Shown: positions 48,370-60,770, counted from the stretch's first letter. The stretch is DNA of 64,000 nt from Mustela lutreola (GCF_030435805.1 NC_081295.1:157079001-157143000); one strand, 5' to 3'. Made by a program: numbers and translations. Notes: generated by a model from the sequence alone, not told the origin.

Positions 48370-48913
48370 GGGTTTTTGGGTTTTTTTTTTTTTTAATTCT
48401 ACTGTTTTATTGACTTGACAAAAATATTTTATAATGTTCATTTATTCAGACTATTGGTTACTGTTTTCCAAAGGTTTTTTTGTTTTTTTTTGTTTTTTAA
48501 TTTTTTATTTCTTTTCAGCGTAACAGTGTTCATTGTTTTTGCACCACACCCAGTGCTCCATGCAATCCATGCCCTCTCTAACACCCACCAACTGGTTCCC
48601 CCAACCTCCCATCCCCCACCCCTTCAAAACCCTCAGATTGTTTTTCAGAGTCCATAGTCTCTCATGGTTCACCTCCCCTTCCAATTTCCCCAAACTCCCT
48701 TCTCTCCATCTCCCCTTATCCTCCATGTTATTTGTTATGCTCCACACATAAGTGAAACCATATGATAATTTGACTCTCTCTGCTTGACTTATTTCAGTCA
48801 GCAGAATCTCTTCCAGTCCCGTCCATGTTGCTACAAAAGTTGGGTATTCATCCTTTCTGATGGAGGCATAATACTCCATAGTGTATATGGACCACATCTA
48901 AGGAGGGCACTTG
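48355..48913 (-). mobile_element. Young LINE-1 3' fragment with 3' transduction
   Basis: A perfect 15-base duplication TAAGGAGGGCACTTG (48355-48369, 48899-48913) encloses, in minus-strand order: the ORF2 end and 3'UTR (48898-48516), a first A-rich tail (48515-48475), about 80 bases unlike LINE-1 (48474-48395), then a second A tail (48394 down). The extra segment has AATAAA (minus strand, 48411-48406) about 12 bases before the second tail, as expected when transcription reads past the element's own signal. Confidence 0.88.
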
Positions 48914-49035
48914 TGATGAACACTGGGTGTTGTATTGAATTGTTGAGATATTATACTGTACACCTAAAATTAATAATACACTGTATGTTAACTATACTTT
49001 AATGGAAATAAAAACTTAATTAAAAAATGAAATAA

Positions 49036-49939
49036 CTCCTCAAACTCAATACACACAAAACAGACAATCATATCAAAAAATGGGCAGAAGATATAAACAG
49101 ACACTTCTCCAATGAAGACATACAAATGGCTATCAGACACATGAAAAAATGTTCATCATTCCCAACCCCCAGGGAGATTCAAATTAAAACCACATTGAGA
49201 TATCACCTTACACCAGTTAGAATGGCCAAAATTAGCAAGACAGGAAACAACATGTGTTGGAGGGGATGTGGAGAAAGGGGAACCCTCTTCCACTGTTGGT
49301 GGGAATGCAAGTTGGGTCAGCCACTTTGGAGAACAGTGTGGAGATTCCTCAAGAAATTAAAAACAGAGCTTCCCTATGACCCTGCCATTGCACTCTTGGG
49401 TATTTACCCCAAAGATACAGATGTAGTGAAAAGAAGGCCATCTGTACCCCAATGTTTATAGCAGCAATGGCCATGGTCGCCAAACTGTGGAAAGAACCAA
49501 GATGCCCTTCAACGGACGAATGGATAAGGAACATGTGGTCCATATACACGTTGGAGTATTATGCCTCCATCAGAAAGGATGAATCCCCAACTTTTGTAGC
49601 AACATGGACGGGACTGGAAGAGATTCTGCTGAGTGAAATAAGTCAAGCAGAGAGAGTCAATTATCATATGGTTTCACTTATTTGTGGAGCATAACAAATA
49701 GCATGGCGGACATGGGGAGTTAGAGAGGAGAAGGGAGTTTGGGGAAATTGGAAAGGGAGGTGAATCATGAGAGACTATGGACTCTGAAAAACAATCTGAG
49801 GGGTTTGAAGTGGCAGGAGGGGTGGGAGGTTGGGGTACCAGGTGATGGGTATTATAGAGGGCACAGATTGCATGGAGCACTGGGTGTGGTGCAAAAATAA
49901 TGAATACTGTTATGCTGAAAATAAATTTAAAAAAATGCA
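49036..49939 (+). mobile_element. Young 5'-truncated LINE-1
   Basis: The ORF2 C-terminus (with [15 protein letters not shown]) and 3'UTR. The duplication AAAAAATGAAATAA lies at 49022-49035 and 49940-49953. The last ORF2 codons are interrupted by a one-base change near 49436. Confidence 0.9.
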
Positions 49940-49953
49940 AAAAAATGAAATAA

Positions 49954-50237
49954 GAAAATATGAAATAATTTCAAACCAACAAAAACAATCAAAACAAAAA
50001 TAGAACTTGTGTTTCATGCAAGTTGGACATTTTGAGTCTCAGCAAACATGCATTACCTGAGCTGATGGTGTACATCCATGTTCTTCTGAAAGGTAAAGAT
50101 CTCGAAGAATCCATGAGTTGCTCTAGAACATAATCATCATCCTCACCTCCAGGTGCTAAAGGACAGATGGAATAAAATAATTTAGCCAAGCCTTGGGTTC
50201 AAGTCCACAGCTATGCCACAGTTATTAGTGAACATAC
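49954..50237. other. Unassigned spacer
   Basis: No repeat or gene recognised; flanked by a LINE-1 and a SINE. Confidence 0.4.
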
Positions 50238-50253
50238 AAAAGGAAACAGTCCA

Positions 50254-50449
50254 GGGCACCGGGGTGGCTCAACGGGTTAATCCTCTGCCTTCAGCTCAGG
50301 TCAGGATCTCAGGGTCCTGGGATTGAGCTCCACATTGGGCTCTCTGCTCTGTGGGGAGCCTGCTTTCCCCTCACTTTCTGCCTCCCTCTCTGCCTACTTG
50401 TAATCTCTCTCTTTCTCTCTGTCAAATAAATAAAATTTAAAAAAAAAAA
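50254..50449 (+). mobile_element. CAN-SINE
   Basis: Full SINE with a perfect 16-base duplication AAAAGGAAACAGTCCA (50238-50253 and 50450-50465). Confidence 0.95.
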
Positions 50450-50465
50450 AAAAGGAAACAGTCCA

Positions 50466-50835
50466 AATGATATTGGTGGCAATTTACACAACCCTGGAGT
50501 CTGTTGTAGACAAAGCATGGAGAGTGTGGGAGTCAGATTCTTAACATTAGAAAAATGTTATGGAATAATTCTCAACTTGTGTTTGGACTTTCAAATAATT
50601 TCTTTTTTATTTTGGATCCCAGGGAAACTTTGTTCTCTAAGATTTATTCCCATGTAAAATCAATATCCAAATGTCATTCAAACATTCACTTAAAGGAAAT
50701 GAAAATGTTTTGCCCCAGGGTTCTGTGTGTCCTTAAGAGCAGAGTAGTAGTTGCTCACCCAACAATAGGCCGTGTGGTTTCATGAGACCTTGACAGGTTT
50801 TGCACCAAAGAAAGTTCATTTAGAGGACTTTAAGG
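50466..50835. other. Unassigned spacer beside the right arm
   Basis: AT-rich sequence with no gene or repeat recognised. Its right end could be an extension of segment D whose left-arm counterpart was cut off by the full-length LINE-1. Confidence 0.4.
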
Positions 50836-52596
50836 TGACCATTTGGATATGACTGTCAGGAGGTGGTTGAAACATAATGGAAAGTGGGAAATTTGTCACC
50901 GTCGGAGATAAACAGTGGGCAGAACTCTTTTCCTACTAGCATACATGAAGCATCACTATGATGTCAACATACATCCCAGGTATTGATTTCAAGTAAGAAT
51001 ACTGTGATGCTCGTAGTGATACAGAGAAAACCTGACCATGTGCATGATCTCCCCTGGCTGTCATGCTGTCCCTGCAGCAAGATCACTTGGCATGAGCATG
51101 GCCAGCTCAGGGTTCAAGGCCCTGGGGATGCCGGTTAGCTGTCAGGATAGGGAACAGTAGAGTTCTTATGCATATGTGTCCAGTCCAAGATACAAACACA
51201 TTTACCAACACTGGGTTACGCGTTGGGAAAACCTTCCAAAATCAGAAACATTTCTGTGAAGATGGCATTGTCAAAGCTCCAGCCTTCATGGGAAAATACA
51301 CTATTTGTGACAACACATATATACAGAAACCTAGATCCATACCCCAAAACACACTTATGTGCAAACTGAGCTGGAGTTAAGATCGAAGGGCTACAATGTC
51401 AGATTCAGTTGTTCTGGGATATTTATTTTTATTACTCCTAACTCAGAATTGTATGACAGTTCATAATGAGGTGGCTATATGTAAAGTAGAGACATATGGA
51501 GATGTTTAATAATTAATATACATTGTATTTATTCTTTACATTTCCTCGTGGTGAATCTAAGTAAGCTCCACAGACATGGCATTTCTTGTGAAATAGAGGG
51601 CACTTCCTATATTTTTATAGTATTGAAATATATGGCGCTTTTGGTGGATGTGAGATATAAAAGCATTGATCAGTTGATGCCTGGATCGAAGAATTTACAA
51701 AATAGTATGAAGAGAGGGTCTAAATGTCTTTTACCCTTTGGAAATTTTGCTGCACTATTGTAGGTAAAAGAGACTCTAAAGCAGGGCTTCTGTCATGTTC
51801 TGTTCAGATACGATACTGTGCTCAAGAGTCATTTGTAACGAACAGGGTGGCTCACGGACACAAACAACAACTTGCAGGCCTCACGTTGGTGCTTGTCTGG
51901 CTATGCCCAAACTCACTTGTCAGCACCACCTGCTTGTGGCCATAGATGCTCCCACTGTCACTGGCAGCTATGCATCACGTCCTCAATGTTGGGACAGGAA
52001 GATTACCTAAAATCACTGTCGCACTGGTGTTGTCACACTAGGGCCCGATATCTGAGTGGATTTATCAGGACTGATATTAATAGGCTTTTCTCTGAGCTAA
52101 AACTCTGTTTTTCCCAGAGTTGCCCAACTACTTCTATGAAAAAGCTGTGATACAGTCAGCCAGTAGACCTCATAATAGAGCCATGGTCACAATGCAAGAA
52201 AAAGTGATGTCTCCAACAATTTGATAGAAAAATGCTAAAATATTAGTATTTCTTATTATGTTTTAGTCATTTGTATTCTTATTTCCCCATGACTTTATGA
52301 CGTGTGTCTTCTTGCAACAAGGAATGAAAGAGTGTTCCCAAATGAGGGGGGAATATGAAAAACCTCTGAAATTTTAAAATAACAATATGATGAATGTGCT
52401 CTAGGACACTAGGTTGGATCTGTGGAGGCTGCATGAATCCGTGAGCTTAGATTTTGAACATGGACTTTCATAAAAGCATCAGGTAAAGATTCCCTTGAAA
52501 GATGTCAGAGAGAATTCTGAGTGATACAGGAAGGACACAAACATCTTATATGCCCTGGCATTCAATGTGTTCCATCAAAGGGTCTTCCCTGCCCAA
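50836..52596 (-). repeat. Segment D of unit U3 (right palindrome arm)
   Basis: The reverse complement of 36999-39505 without its two LINE-1 insertions and with 192 bases that the left arm has lost. Landmark: GGCCAGCTCAGGGTTCAAGG near 51101. It lies downstream of OR-3. Confidence 0.9.
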
Positions 52597-53535
52597 TCAT
52601 CTGGAGTCATGGCCCCTGAAAAGCATTTTCTTCATTGCTCCCGTCACATCCTTGTTCCGCAGTGTATATATGACGGGGTTGACCATGGGCGTGACGATCG
52701 TGTAGAAGAGAGAAGTTAACTTGCCCTGATCCTGGGAGTAGTTGTTGCTGGGCTGGAGGTAAGCATAGATGGCTGTGCCATAGAACAGGGAGACCACTGT
52801 GATGTGGGACCCACATGTGCCAAACGCTTTTCTCTGCCCTGCAGATGACTTTATTCTTAAGACCGCCCTGACGATCTGACCATAGGAGAAGATGATTAAT
52901 GCCACAGGTATCAGGAGAATGATCACACTGGCAAAGAAGAGCTCAGACTCATTCATAGTAGTGTCTACACAGGCAAGCTTGAGCAGGGCAGGAATCTCAC
53001 AAAGGAAATGGTCTATTTTATTTCTCCCACAAAGTGGCAAAAGGAAGATGAGCACTGTCTGCAATAAGGAGTTGCCAAAACCAAAGAACCATGACACAGA
53101 AGCCATGAGGGCACAGAGACGGGGGTGCATGATCACGGTGTACTGCAGGGGCTTGCAAATGGCTGCATAGCGGTCAAACGCCATGACCCCTAACAGAAGG
53201 CATTCCGTGCATCCCAGCCCAAGCGAGATGAAGAGCTGAGCCACACAGCCACCAAACGAGATGGACTTGTCTGCTGTCCTGAGATGAACCAGGAGCTGAG
53301 GGACAGTGCTGGTCGTGTAACACAGGTCCAGAAAGCTTAGGTTGGAGAGGAAAAAGTACATGGGAGTCTGAAGATGTGGGTTGAGGTAGGACAAGGCAAT
53401 GATGGTGGTGTTTCCCAGCAGAGTGAACAGGTAGAAGATCAGGAGAACCACAAAGAGGACTAGTTCCAGTTGAGGCCGGTCAGAGAACCCCAGCAGGATA
53501 AACCCCGTGAAAGAGCTGCCATTCTTCTGTTCCAT
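52597..53535 (-). CDS. OR-3: intact family-2 olfactory receptor
   Basis: A 312-codon odorant receptor on the minus strand, the mirror partner of OR-2. All class landmarks are standard: N5-G-S glycosylation site, [46 protein letters not shown] with the extracellular cysteines, KAFGTCGSH at TM6 and [13 protein letters not shown] at TM7. It shares [21 protein letters not shown] and YGQIVRA with OR-2 against OR-1 and OR-4. A polypyrimidine-AG acceptor (AG at 53556-53557) lies about 20 bases before the ATG, with a two-codon upstream frame between them. One local difference is GKLTS where the other copies have GKFVS or GKFIS (VKFVS in OR-1). It looks functional. Confidence 0.95.
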   Translation of the reverse strand: MEQKNGSSFTGFILLGFSDRPQLELVLFVVLLIFYLFTLLGNTTIIALSYLNPHLQTPMYFFLSNLSFLDLCYTTSTVPQLLVHLRTADKSISFGGCVAQLFISLGLGCTECLLLGVMAFDRYAAICKPLQYTVIMHPRLCALMASVSWFFGFGNSLLQTVLIFLLPLCGRNKIDHFLCEIPALLKLACVDTTMNESELFFASVIILLIPVALIIFSYGQIVRAVLRIKSSAGQRKAFGTCGSHITVVSLFYGTAIYAYLQPSNNYSQDQGKLTSLFYTIVTPMVNPVIYTLRNKDVTGAMKKMLFRGHDSR

Positions 53536-53565
53536 CCTCTGCTAGCACATGTTTCCTGTCAGGAC
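53536..53565 (-). promoter_or_regulatory. OR-3 leader: splice acceptor and two-codon upstream frame
   Basis: On the minus strand the leader reads TCCTGACAG (AG at 53557-53556), then ATG-TGC-TAG at 53550-53542, then the receptor ATG at 53535. The layout matches OR-1 and OR-4. Confidence 0.5.
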
Positions 53566-54330
53566 CAAGCATTTAAGAACTTTTAAAAGAAATCTTAAAA
53601 AAAAAACAAAGTTGGTGGCAGAGGAGGTGCATCTGTCGTAAGACACAGCCATAGAATATTAAAGGTAGTTTTTAAATAAATGATTGAGATTGACTTGGCT
53701 TATACCAATTTAGTTCCACATTACCACGAAAAGTAAATCATTAATATGTACTTTAAGAAAATGAAATAATGGACCTTGTGTTGCCATCAGTCATAAATAT
53801 TAAAAGTCTTTCAGTCTGAGCTTAAAGACACAAAGTACTGTTAAGTTTATACATATATTTTAGAAAGAATGGGGATGAGGGAAAAAGATGGAGAGCAATC
53901 AGAAAGAAAGAAAGAAAGAAAGAAAGAGAGACCTTACTGTAAATACATATCTCATGATTGTACACACTGGATTTCTACATACCTCACATGCAATAAAATA
54001 CAACATAATCACAAAAATACTTTCAGATATAAGAATTTAGTAACTGGGGGGCGCCCAGGTGACTCAATGGGTTAAAGCCTCTGCCTTAGGCTCTGGTCAT
54101 GATCCCAGGGTCCAGGGATCGAGCCCTGCATTGGGTTCTCTGCTCGGTGGGGAGCCTGTTTCCTCCTCTCTCTGTCTCTTTCTCTGCCTGCCTCTCTGCC
54201 TGCTTGTGATCTCTGTCTGTCAAATAAATAAATATATTATTAAAAAAAAAAAAGAACTTAGTAACTGGAATATACATATACAAATAATTCAATTATTTTC
54301 AAAATATCATTAATAGCTCTGCATATGAAC
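53566..54330 (-). repeat. Proximal segment C of unit U3
   Basis: It matches the reverse of about 25440-26010. It holds a SINE (54048-54252) and an AGAA/GAAA microsatellite (53901-53931). Confidence 0.75.
54048..54252 (+). mobile_element. CAN-SINE
   Basis: Duplication AGAATTTAGTAACTGG (54032-54047) and AGAACTTAGTAACTGG (54253-54268). Confidence 0.94.
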
Positions 54331-54339
54331 ATTATATCA

Positions 54340-54855
54340 TATGGCCACAGTCACCAAACTGTGGAAAAGAAGGCCATCTGTACCCCAAAGTTTATAGCAG
54401 CAATGGCCATGGTCGCCAAACTGTGGAAAGAACCAAGATGCCCTTCAACAGACGAATGGATAAGGAAGATGTGGTCCATATACACTATGAAGTATTATGT
54501 CTTCATCAGAAAGGATGAATCCCCAACTTTTGTAGCAACATGGACGGGACTGGAAGAGATTCTGCTGACTGAAATAAGTCAAGCAGAGAGAGTCAATTAT
54601 CATATGGTTTCACTTATTTGTGGAGCATAAGAAATAACATGGAGGACATGGGGAGATGGAGAGGAGAAGGGACTTGGGGGAAATTGGAGGGAAGGACAAA
54701 CCATGAGAGACTATGGACTCTGAAAAACAATCTAAAGGTTTTGAAGGGGTGGGGGTGGGAGGTTGTTGAACCTGGTGGTGGGTATTATGGAGGGCACGTA
54801 TTGCATGGAGCACTGGGTGTGGTACATAAACAATAAATTCTGGTAAATGAAATTT
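54340..54855 (+). mobile_element. Young LINE-1 3' fragment at a deletion
   Basis: The ORF2 end and 3'UTR of the young family. I see no target duplication. It lies exactly where most of segment C and part of B of U3 are missing compared with U1. Confidence 0.85.
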
Positions 54856-57800
54856 AAAAAATATATAGGCTAGTCGAGAAACCGAATTTTGTATTCTATT
54901 TAATTTTAATTAATTTAAATTTAAATGACTTCCTGTAGGTACATACTCCAGTATTGGACAGACAGCTCTGGACCATGCATTGCATCAGACTTAGTCCTGC
55001 TTTGACATTGGCAGCCCTTTTCTCTCCCGTGAGTCTGTCCCTGGCTGTGAGCTACCCCCAATGTGTTCCTGAGACCCCCTGGCAAAGTGGCTCCCTCTCT
55101 GCTGAGGGCAAATCTCTGAAGAAGGGAATGGCTGTGCACCTGGCAGCCCATATTCCTAACACATAGGGTTAGGATTGGAGGAGCAGCCAGGTAAAGAGCA
55201 TCTGAGCAGGGCCCCAACAGCATTCACACAGAGTCCATTCATGATCCTGCACAAGGACAGAAGGATGGAACCCAGTGTCCGAATAGAAATGCTTTGACCG
55301 ACTATGGAACTCCCCTGTTGTAATCTTCAACATAGCATTTTTTTAAAACTCCATATGTATTTTTTTTCAATTTATTTATTTTCAGAAGAACAGTATTCAT
55401 TATTTTTTCACCACACCCAGTGCTCCATGCAATCTGTGCCCTCTATAATACCCACCACCTGGTACCACAACCTCCCACATCCCCGCCACTTCAAACCCCT
55501 CAGATTGTTTTTCAGAGTACATAGTCTCTCATGATTCACCTCCCCTTCCAATTTACCCCAACTCCCTAAAACTCTATATGTATTTTAGATATTTTGAAAA
55601 CTCATAAGGGGGAAAATGATCATTTAGAAATGATAAACACTGACAATGAGTTTTCAGCATAGAAAACAAATACTGTCTGTTTTCATAGACAATACAAACC
55701 AATTGGAAAGCATGGAATCAGAGTCTAATACTTTGACACATATGCGTACTCTAATTCTATTCCTGAAGGGCATATTTTATTACCACTATATACGCATACT
55801 TAAAGTGATTTCCAGGTGTGCATACACGGGTATAATGAATGTACTGCCGTACACTGAAACGTCTGGGAATGATTTGGTGGAGTCTATAACGAACAGCTAA
55901 ATTTAGTCCTTAGAGTTCATGAACTACCACCGTCTGTTCCTCTAGACAATGGACCATTATGCAAACCAATACAGCTTTTCTGTTTCAAGAACATTCCCTA
56001 CTAAAAAGAAACCCATTTACCATTCCTAAAACAACACACAGACCAAGTTCCATTTCACTCACCTTTGCTCACCTTCTCTGTGGCTTCTAAGTTCTTTCCC
56101 TAACTCCGTTCCAAGTCATTGTCTAAAGACAGTACTGGAGATTGGCACTTAGTTGTACACAGTAAGTGCAAAGGCTGACTATACCAATACTGGGTTATCC
56201 ATAGGTTTTTCCTAAGCAAAAGGATGGTTTCTGAGGTGACTTCATGTGTCTTCATGAGGTACAGAGATCTGCACTTTGCCTCTAGGATGTAGGAGATGAA
56301 GGCAATTGCAAACTCCACTATGGTTTCCCAAAATCAATGACCTGCCTCTAAGACGGGGAGTCCCTTATGAGCACAGGAGAGGTGCTGTGACACTCAGCTG
56401 TGGCTGGGCTGGCACCAAAAGCCAAATGTGTTTCCCTGGCTGATGTCTCTAGGGAGCAGATGCCCCACACTGTTAATGAGCCCCTGTCACTGAGCTGTCC
56501 AGAGATGGCCGTCCTCAGGGAGAATGACGATCAAGGACAATGTCAGAGGAGACCTCATCTGTCTCCTTTGTTACTTCACATATTTCACAGAGAAGAAATA
56601 ACTCCCGTGATCTCCCCAGCCACCTTGGCTATCATCTGTGAATAATCTATAGCTTTTACAAATCACCTAAGATTTTTATCCTCACAGCTGACCAAATATT
56701 TACATACAAACAATTCAGCTATATAATTTTTATGTAAATATGTGAATAAATTATTAATTTAATATTCATAACCACTTCATAACCATTCATAACCAATTTA
56801 ATAACATTCATAACCAATGTATATGGAACCACATAGCTAATGTTTAGGCACATTCTTATCATTACCACAAATATAAAGGAAGGTAAACCAAATTCTACCA
56901 AACTTCTAATAGAGCAAAGGGAAAACTAAATCTCAAATCATCTAGAACACTGCTCGGTTTATATTGATAGGTTTTAGTGATGTACTCAAACAGTTTAAGA
57001 AAATCACCGTTTTTAACAAAACACACATGATTTATTTTCAACTCGTCTTGCATTTAAGTTCCAAATGATTTTTACTTTACTGGGATAGTTAAAATAGGCA
57101 TTACAGAAAAATGGGAGGAAGTTCGGTGTTTTGTGGCTGTTTCTCCTGGATCCATAAGTTCCAGGTTCATTTACCCTGTTCAACCAAGAGATTAACTACT
57201 TCCTGCTAAAAACGTTCTCAGATCTGAATTTTCTCACTTATCCCTATACCACGTAGATCCCCTCCTGAGAGTCAGGGGGGATCTGGTAGGCACAATAGTG
57301 TGGGTGTCCTGACCAGGGAGGGAATCACAGACCTGTTGTTAACCCTTGGGTCTCAGGCCCCACTCACTGCCAGCCTTACATGCTCAAGTCACTTTGACAA
57401 TCATGAGGCATTATCTAGAGATGCTAACCCACACTCACATTCCTGGATCCAGTATTATCTAGGACCGTGCTCCATCGCCTGGCCCAAGACACACATATAA
57501 GACACTCCATAGCAGTGTCATTGGTATTAACCAAAACCTGGATGAATCCAAAGACCCATGCACAGTAAACTGGTAAACTGTGACCTATTCATACAGGAGT
57601 ACTTTCCAACAGTATGAATAAAACTCCAACTAAACAAATCGGAACACTCTTTCTCACATAAAGTGCTGAGGAAAGGATGCAAGTTACAAAGTAAACAATC
57701 CCCCTGCATAAGTTCAAAAACAGGTAAAACAAACTGCTGTTCATGAACTCATACATGTGGGGTAAGGCTATAATTACAGCACAAAATTACAGTCACGACT

Positions 57801-57934
57801 AAAAACGGTATCAAAGGGCTGATTATAACAAAGTCAAGAGCAAAGGAGAGAGAAAGGTATGCAGTTGGGTGGAGGCCAGCGGAAGTTCTCTCCAGGTCTA
57901 GTTAGCAAAGGAGGCAGTATCATAACCATTCATT
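54856..57934 (-). repeat. Segments B and A of unit U3
   Basis: Reversed copies of 17111-18950. Landmarks: GTTAGGATTGGAGGAGCAGC near 55168 and GAGCCCCTGTCACTGAGCTG near 56480. It lies upstream of OR-3 (minus strand). It holds the unoccupied counterpart of the U0 SINE (57712-57728). Confidence 0.8.
55364..55567 (-). mobile_element. LINE-1 3' fragment, reversed
   Basis: Duplication AAAACTCCATATGTATTTT (55345-55363) and AAAACTCTATATGTATTTT (55568-55586). The U1 counterpart at 18300-18321 is unoccupied. Confidence 0.92.
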
Positions 57935-57936
57935 TC

Positions 57937-58117
57937 TTTTTTAAGATTTTATTTATTTATTTGAGAGAGAAAAAAGCAGGGGAAGGAGCAAAGGGATAGA
58001 GAGAAGCAGACTTCCAGCTAAGCAGGAAGCCAGATGCAGGGCTCAATCCTAGAACCCTGCGATCATGACCTGAGCCAAAAGCAGACGCTTAACTGACTGA
58101 GCCACCCATGTGCCCCT
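57937..58117 (-). mobile_element. CAN-SINE, reversed
   Basis: AAGATTTTATTTATTTATTT at the left, antisense tRNA-like head (GAGCCACCCATGTGCCCC) at the right. Confidence 0.88.
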
Positions 58118-58439
58118 CAGTGAGGGCAATCTTTCCTCTGTAAGATCTAAATTGCCACCAGCTCAGTACATTCTCCAACAGGCTGTCTCTGAACTCTTCC
58201 CAGCTCTCCGGTCCTCTTCCTCACTACTTGTCCTCCCTCTGAAACAGCCCAACCTTCCTGCTAAGTGACATGTCACCACCCTGCACTGCTGCCCTGTGTT
58301 GGGATCCATGGTTACCACCACTGGATAAACAGATGAAGAGCCTAAGTAGGGAAAGGGAAAATGAAATGCCTCCCAAAAAAGGGAGAGAAAGAGAAGACAA
58401 ATCCAGAGGGACAAATGACAGAAGCAGAGACAGGCCACA
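58118..58439. other. Unassigned sequence
   Basis: No gene or family recognised in about 320 bases. Confidence 0.35.
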
Positions 58440-59336
58440 CAGAGAGAGGTTCCAGTTACACAGAGAACAGACATCCGAATGCCTAACAGGCACATTAAAA
58501 AAAAAATAAATAAAAAATAAAAAAAAAAGCTCAATGTCACTCGGCATCAGGGAAATACATATCAAAACCACAATGAGATATCATGTCCCAAGTGTCAAAA
58601 TGGCTAAAATTAACAACAGAGAAAACATCAGATATGAGGGAGGAAGCAGAGAAAGGGGAACCCTCCTACACTGTTGGGGGGAATGCAAGCTGGTGTAGCC
58701 GCTCTGGAAAATGGTATGGAGGTTCCTCAAATAATTAAACATGAGCTATCCTACACTCAACATTTGCACTACCAGGAATTTATTCAAAGAATACAAAAAC
58801 ACAGTGTCAAGGGGATATATGCACCCCAATATTTACAGCAGCAGCATCAACAATAGCTGAATTATGGAAAGATCCCAAATGTCCATCGACTGAAGAATGG
58901 ATGAACAAGGTGTGGAACACTACTCGGCCATCACAAAGAAGGAAGTCCTGTCATTTGCAAAATGTAGATGGAGCTGGAGTGTGTTAAGCTGAGTGACATA
59001 ACGCAGTCAGGGAAAGACAAATATGATATGATTTCACTCATATGTGGCTTTAAGAAAGAAGAAACACGAACATCCGAGAAGGGGAAAAAGAGAAAAAGAA
59101 GAGAGGGAATGTAGCCATAGGAGAGTCTTCATGACAGAGAACACACTGAGCACTGACGGAGGGAGGTGGGTAGGGGTGGGGTTAAATGGGCGAAAGGTAT
59201 TAAGGAGGGCTCTTGGGAAGAGCACTGGGTGTTTCATGTAAGTGACGAATCACTGAATTCTGCTCCAGAAACCAATATTGTACTGTATGTTAACCACTTA
59301 AAGTTTAAATTTTTAAGAAAATATTAAAACAAGACA
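58440..59336 (+). mobile_element. Old LINE-1 C-terminus and 3' end
   Basis: ORF2 C-terminal sequence (CACTCGGCATCAGGGAAATA near 58538; AACCCTCCTACACTGTTGG near 58659) and a decayed 3'UTR. Confidence 0.8.
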
Positions 59337-59735
59337 CATTTTCCCTCATGGTCCTGGAAGCCAGTCCAAAATCCGGTGCCACCTACCTGGGTACCCTTTT
59401 TCTGAAGGTTCTAAAGGAGAATGTGTTTCATGTCTTTCTTTTAGCTTCCTGTTGCCAGAAATCCTTGGTCTTCCTTGGTTTGTAGATTCCTCATTCTCCA
59501 AATTTGCCTCTGTAGTCACATGGCATTCTCCCTGTATCTGTGTCTGTGTCTCTGAGCTGGCTTCTCGTAAGGACATTGGCCATTCTGGATTAAAGCCACC
59601 TTCATCACATATGACCTCCTCTTCATTTGATTACATCCGCAAAGACTTTCTCTTCAAACAGGTCACATTCATATGCACAAGGTGTTAGGATATGACCACA
59701 GTTCTTGCTGGGACACAGTTCAGTCCAAAGTAGGA
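59337..59735 (-). mobile_element. MaLR-type LTR fossil (MLT1-like), old
   Basis: The antisense reads like the mammalian MLT1 LTR: a stretch around CTCCCTGTATCTGTGTCTGTG, then AAGGACATTGGCCATTCTGGA, then a GACACAGTTCAGTCC end. It is a broken, solitary LTR remnant with no internal region, and its divergence suggests an old insertion. Confidence 0.7.
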
Positions 59736-60578
59736 GCATTGCCTCTTGGCCTCTCTCTTCTAACAAAGGGATCATCCAACCTCTCAGTCACCAAGACTGG
59801 CGTCCTTAATGATGCTGTGGATAGCTTGATAATTCCCTTACAGTCACTCCTTATATGCTGTCCTATCTCACGCTGCCCTCGAGCTCCATATGCTGATCCA
59901 GAACTAAAGGAGAATTGATAGACCATATTGCATATTTGAAAATTGCTAAGAGAATAAGTCATAAACGCTCTCATCTCTAGATGAAAAGGGGTGACTGCGT
60001 GCAGCAGTGGATGTTAACCAGACTCACCGGGGTGATGACTCCACTTCATACACCAGTACGGAACTGTTACATTGCACGCCTAAAACTATTACAATGTTAT
60101 GTGAATAATGTGTCTCAAATTGTAAAAGGAATTTAAACACTAGCAAAAAATATTGTAGCCACTACTATTAAATGGGATTGGTAAACGGAAGTTAAATGGA
60201 GACATAGTTTCACTCCCAATCAATCTGGCAGCCAGAGATTGACGACCTGTTGATGTCCCCTCTCCAGAGCCTTCCTCCTTGGCTGTCTCGGGGAGCCAAA
60301 CTCTGAATACTGCAACTGAGGCTAATGAGTTACATGGGATGGGACACTCCTGGGAACACTAAAAACACATCCATTTTCAGTCCCTAAACATGGATTTTCA
60401 CGCTGGTGACATAAAAACATCCCTCAGAGGCAATACTAGTCCCGCAGACTCCGTTGTCCACTCTAATTTACCCTTGCTACCCTTTTTGGATTGAACCATA
60501 TTTTGCCTAATAGCAGGATATCTACTCTTTTCACTCCCAATCATTTAAGAACTAGCATCATTAAGAACATTTAAGAAC
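59736..60578. other. Mostly unassigned; old LINE-1 tail inside
   Basis: A segment at about 59925-60140 (TTGAAAATTGCTAAGAGAAT) resembles an old LINE-1 3' end. The rest is not recognised. Confidence 0.45.
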
Positions 60579-60770
60579 TGGGGCACCTCGGTTGTTCAGT
60601 GGGTTAAGCCTCTGCCTTCAGCTCAGGTCATGATCTCAGGGTCCTTGGATCGAGCCCCGCATAGGGTTCTCTGCTCAGCGGGGAGCCTGCTTCCCCCTCT
60701 TCCTCTCTGCCTTCCTCTTCCTACTTGTGATCTCTGTGTGTCAAATAAATAAATAAAATCTTTTTAAAAA
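60579..60770 (+). mobile_element. CAN-SINE
   Basis: Canonical body; flanks ACATTTAAGAAC and AAATTTAAGAAC look like the duplication. Confidence 0.92.

Noticed and set aside
48370-48515. Two separate insertions instead of a 3' transduction
   Set aside because: Only one target duplication encloses both tailed segments, and none is visible between them.
36000-53600. Palindrome as an assembly artefact
   Set aside because: The arms differ by target-site-flanked insertions, a deletion and scattered substitutions, including coding changes, which a simple misassembly would not create.
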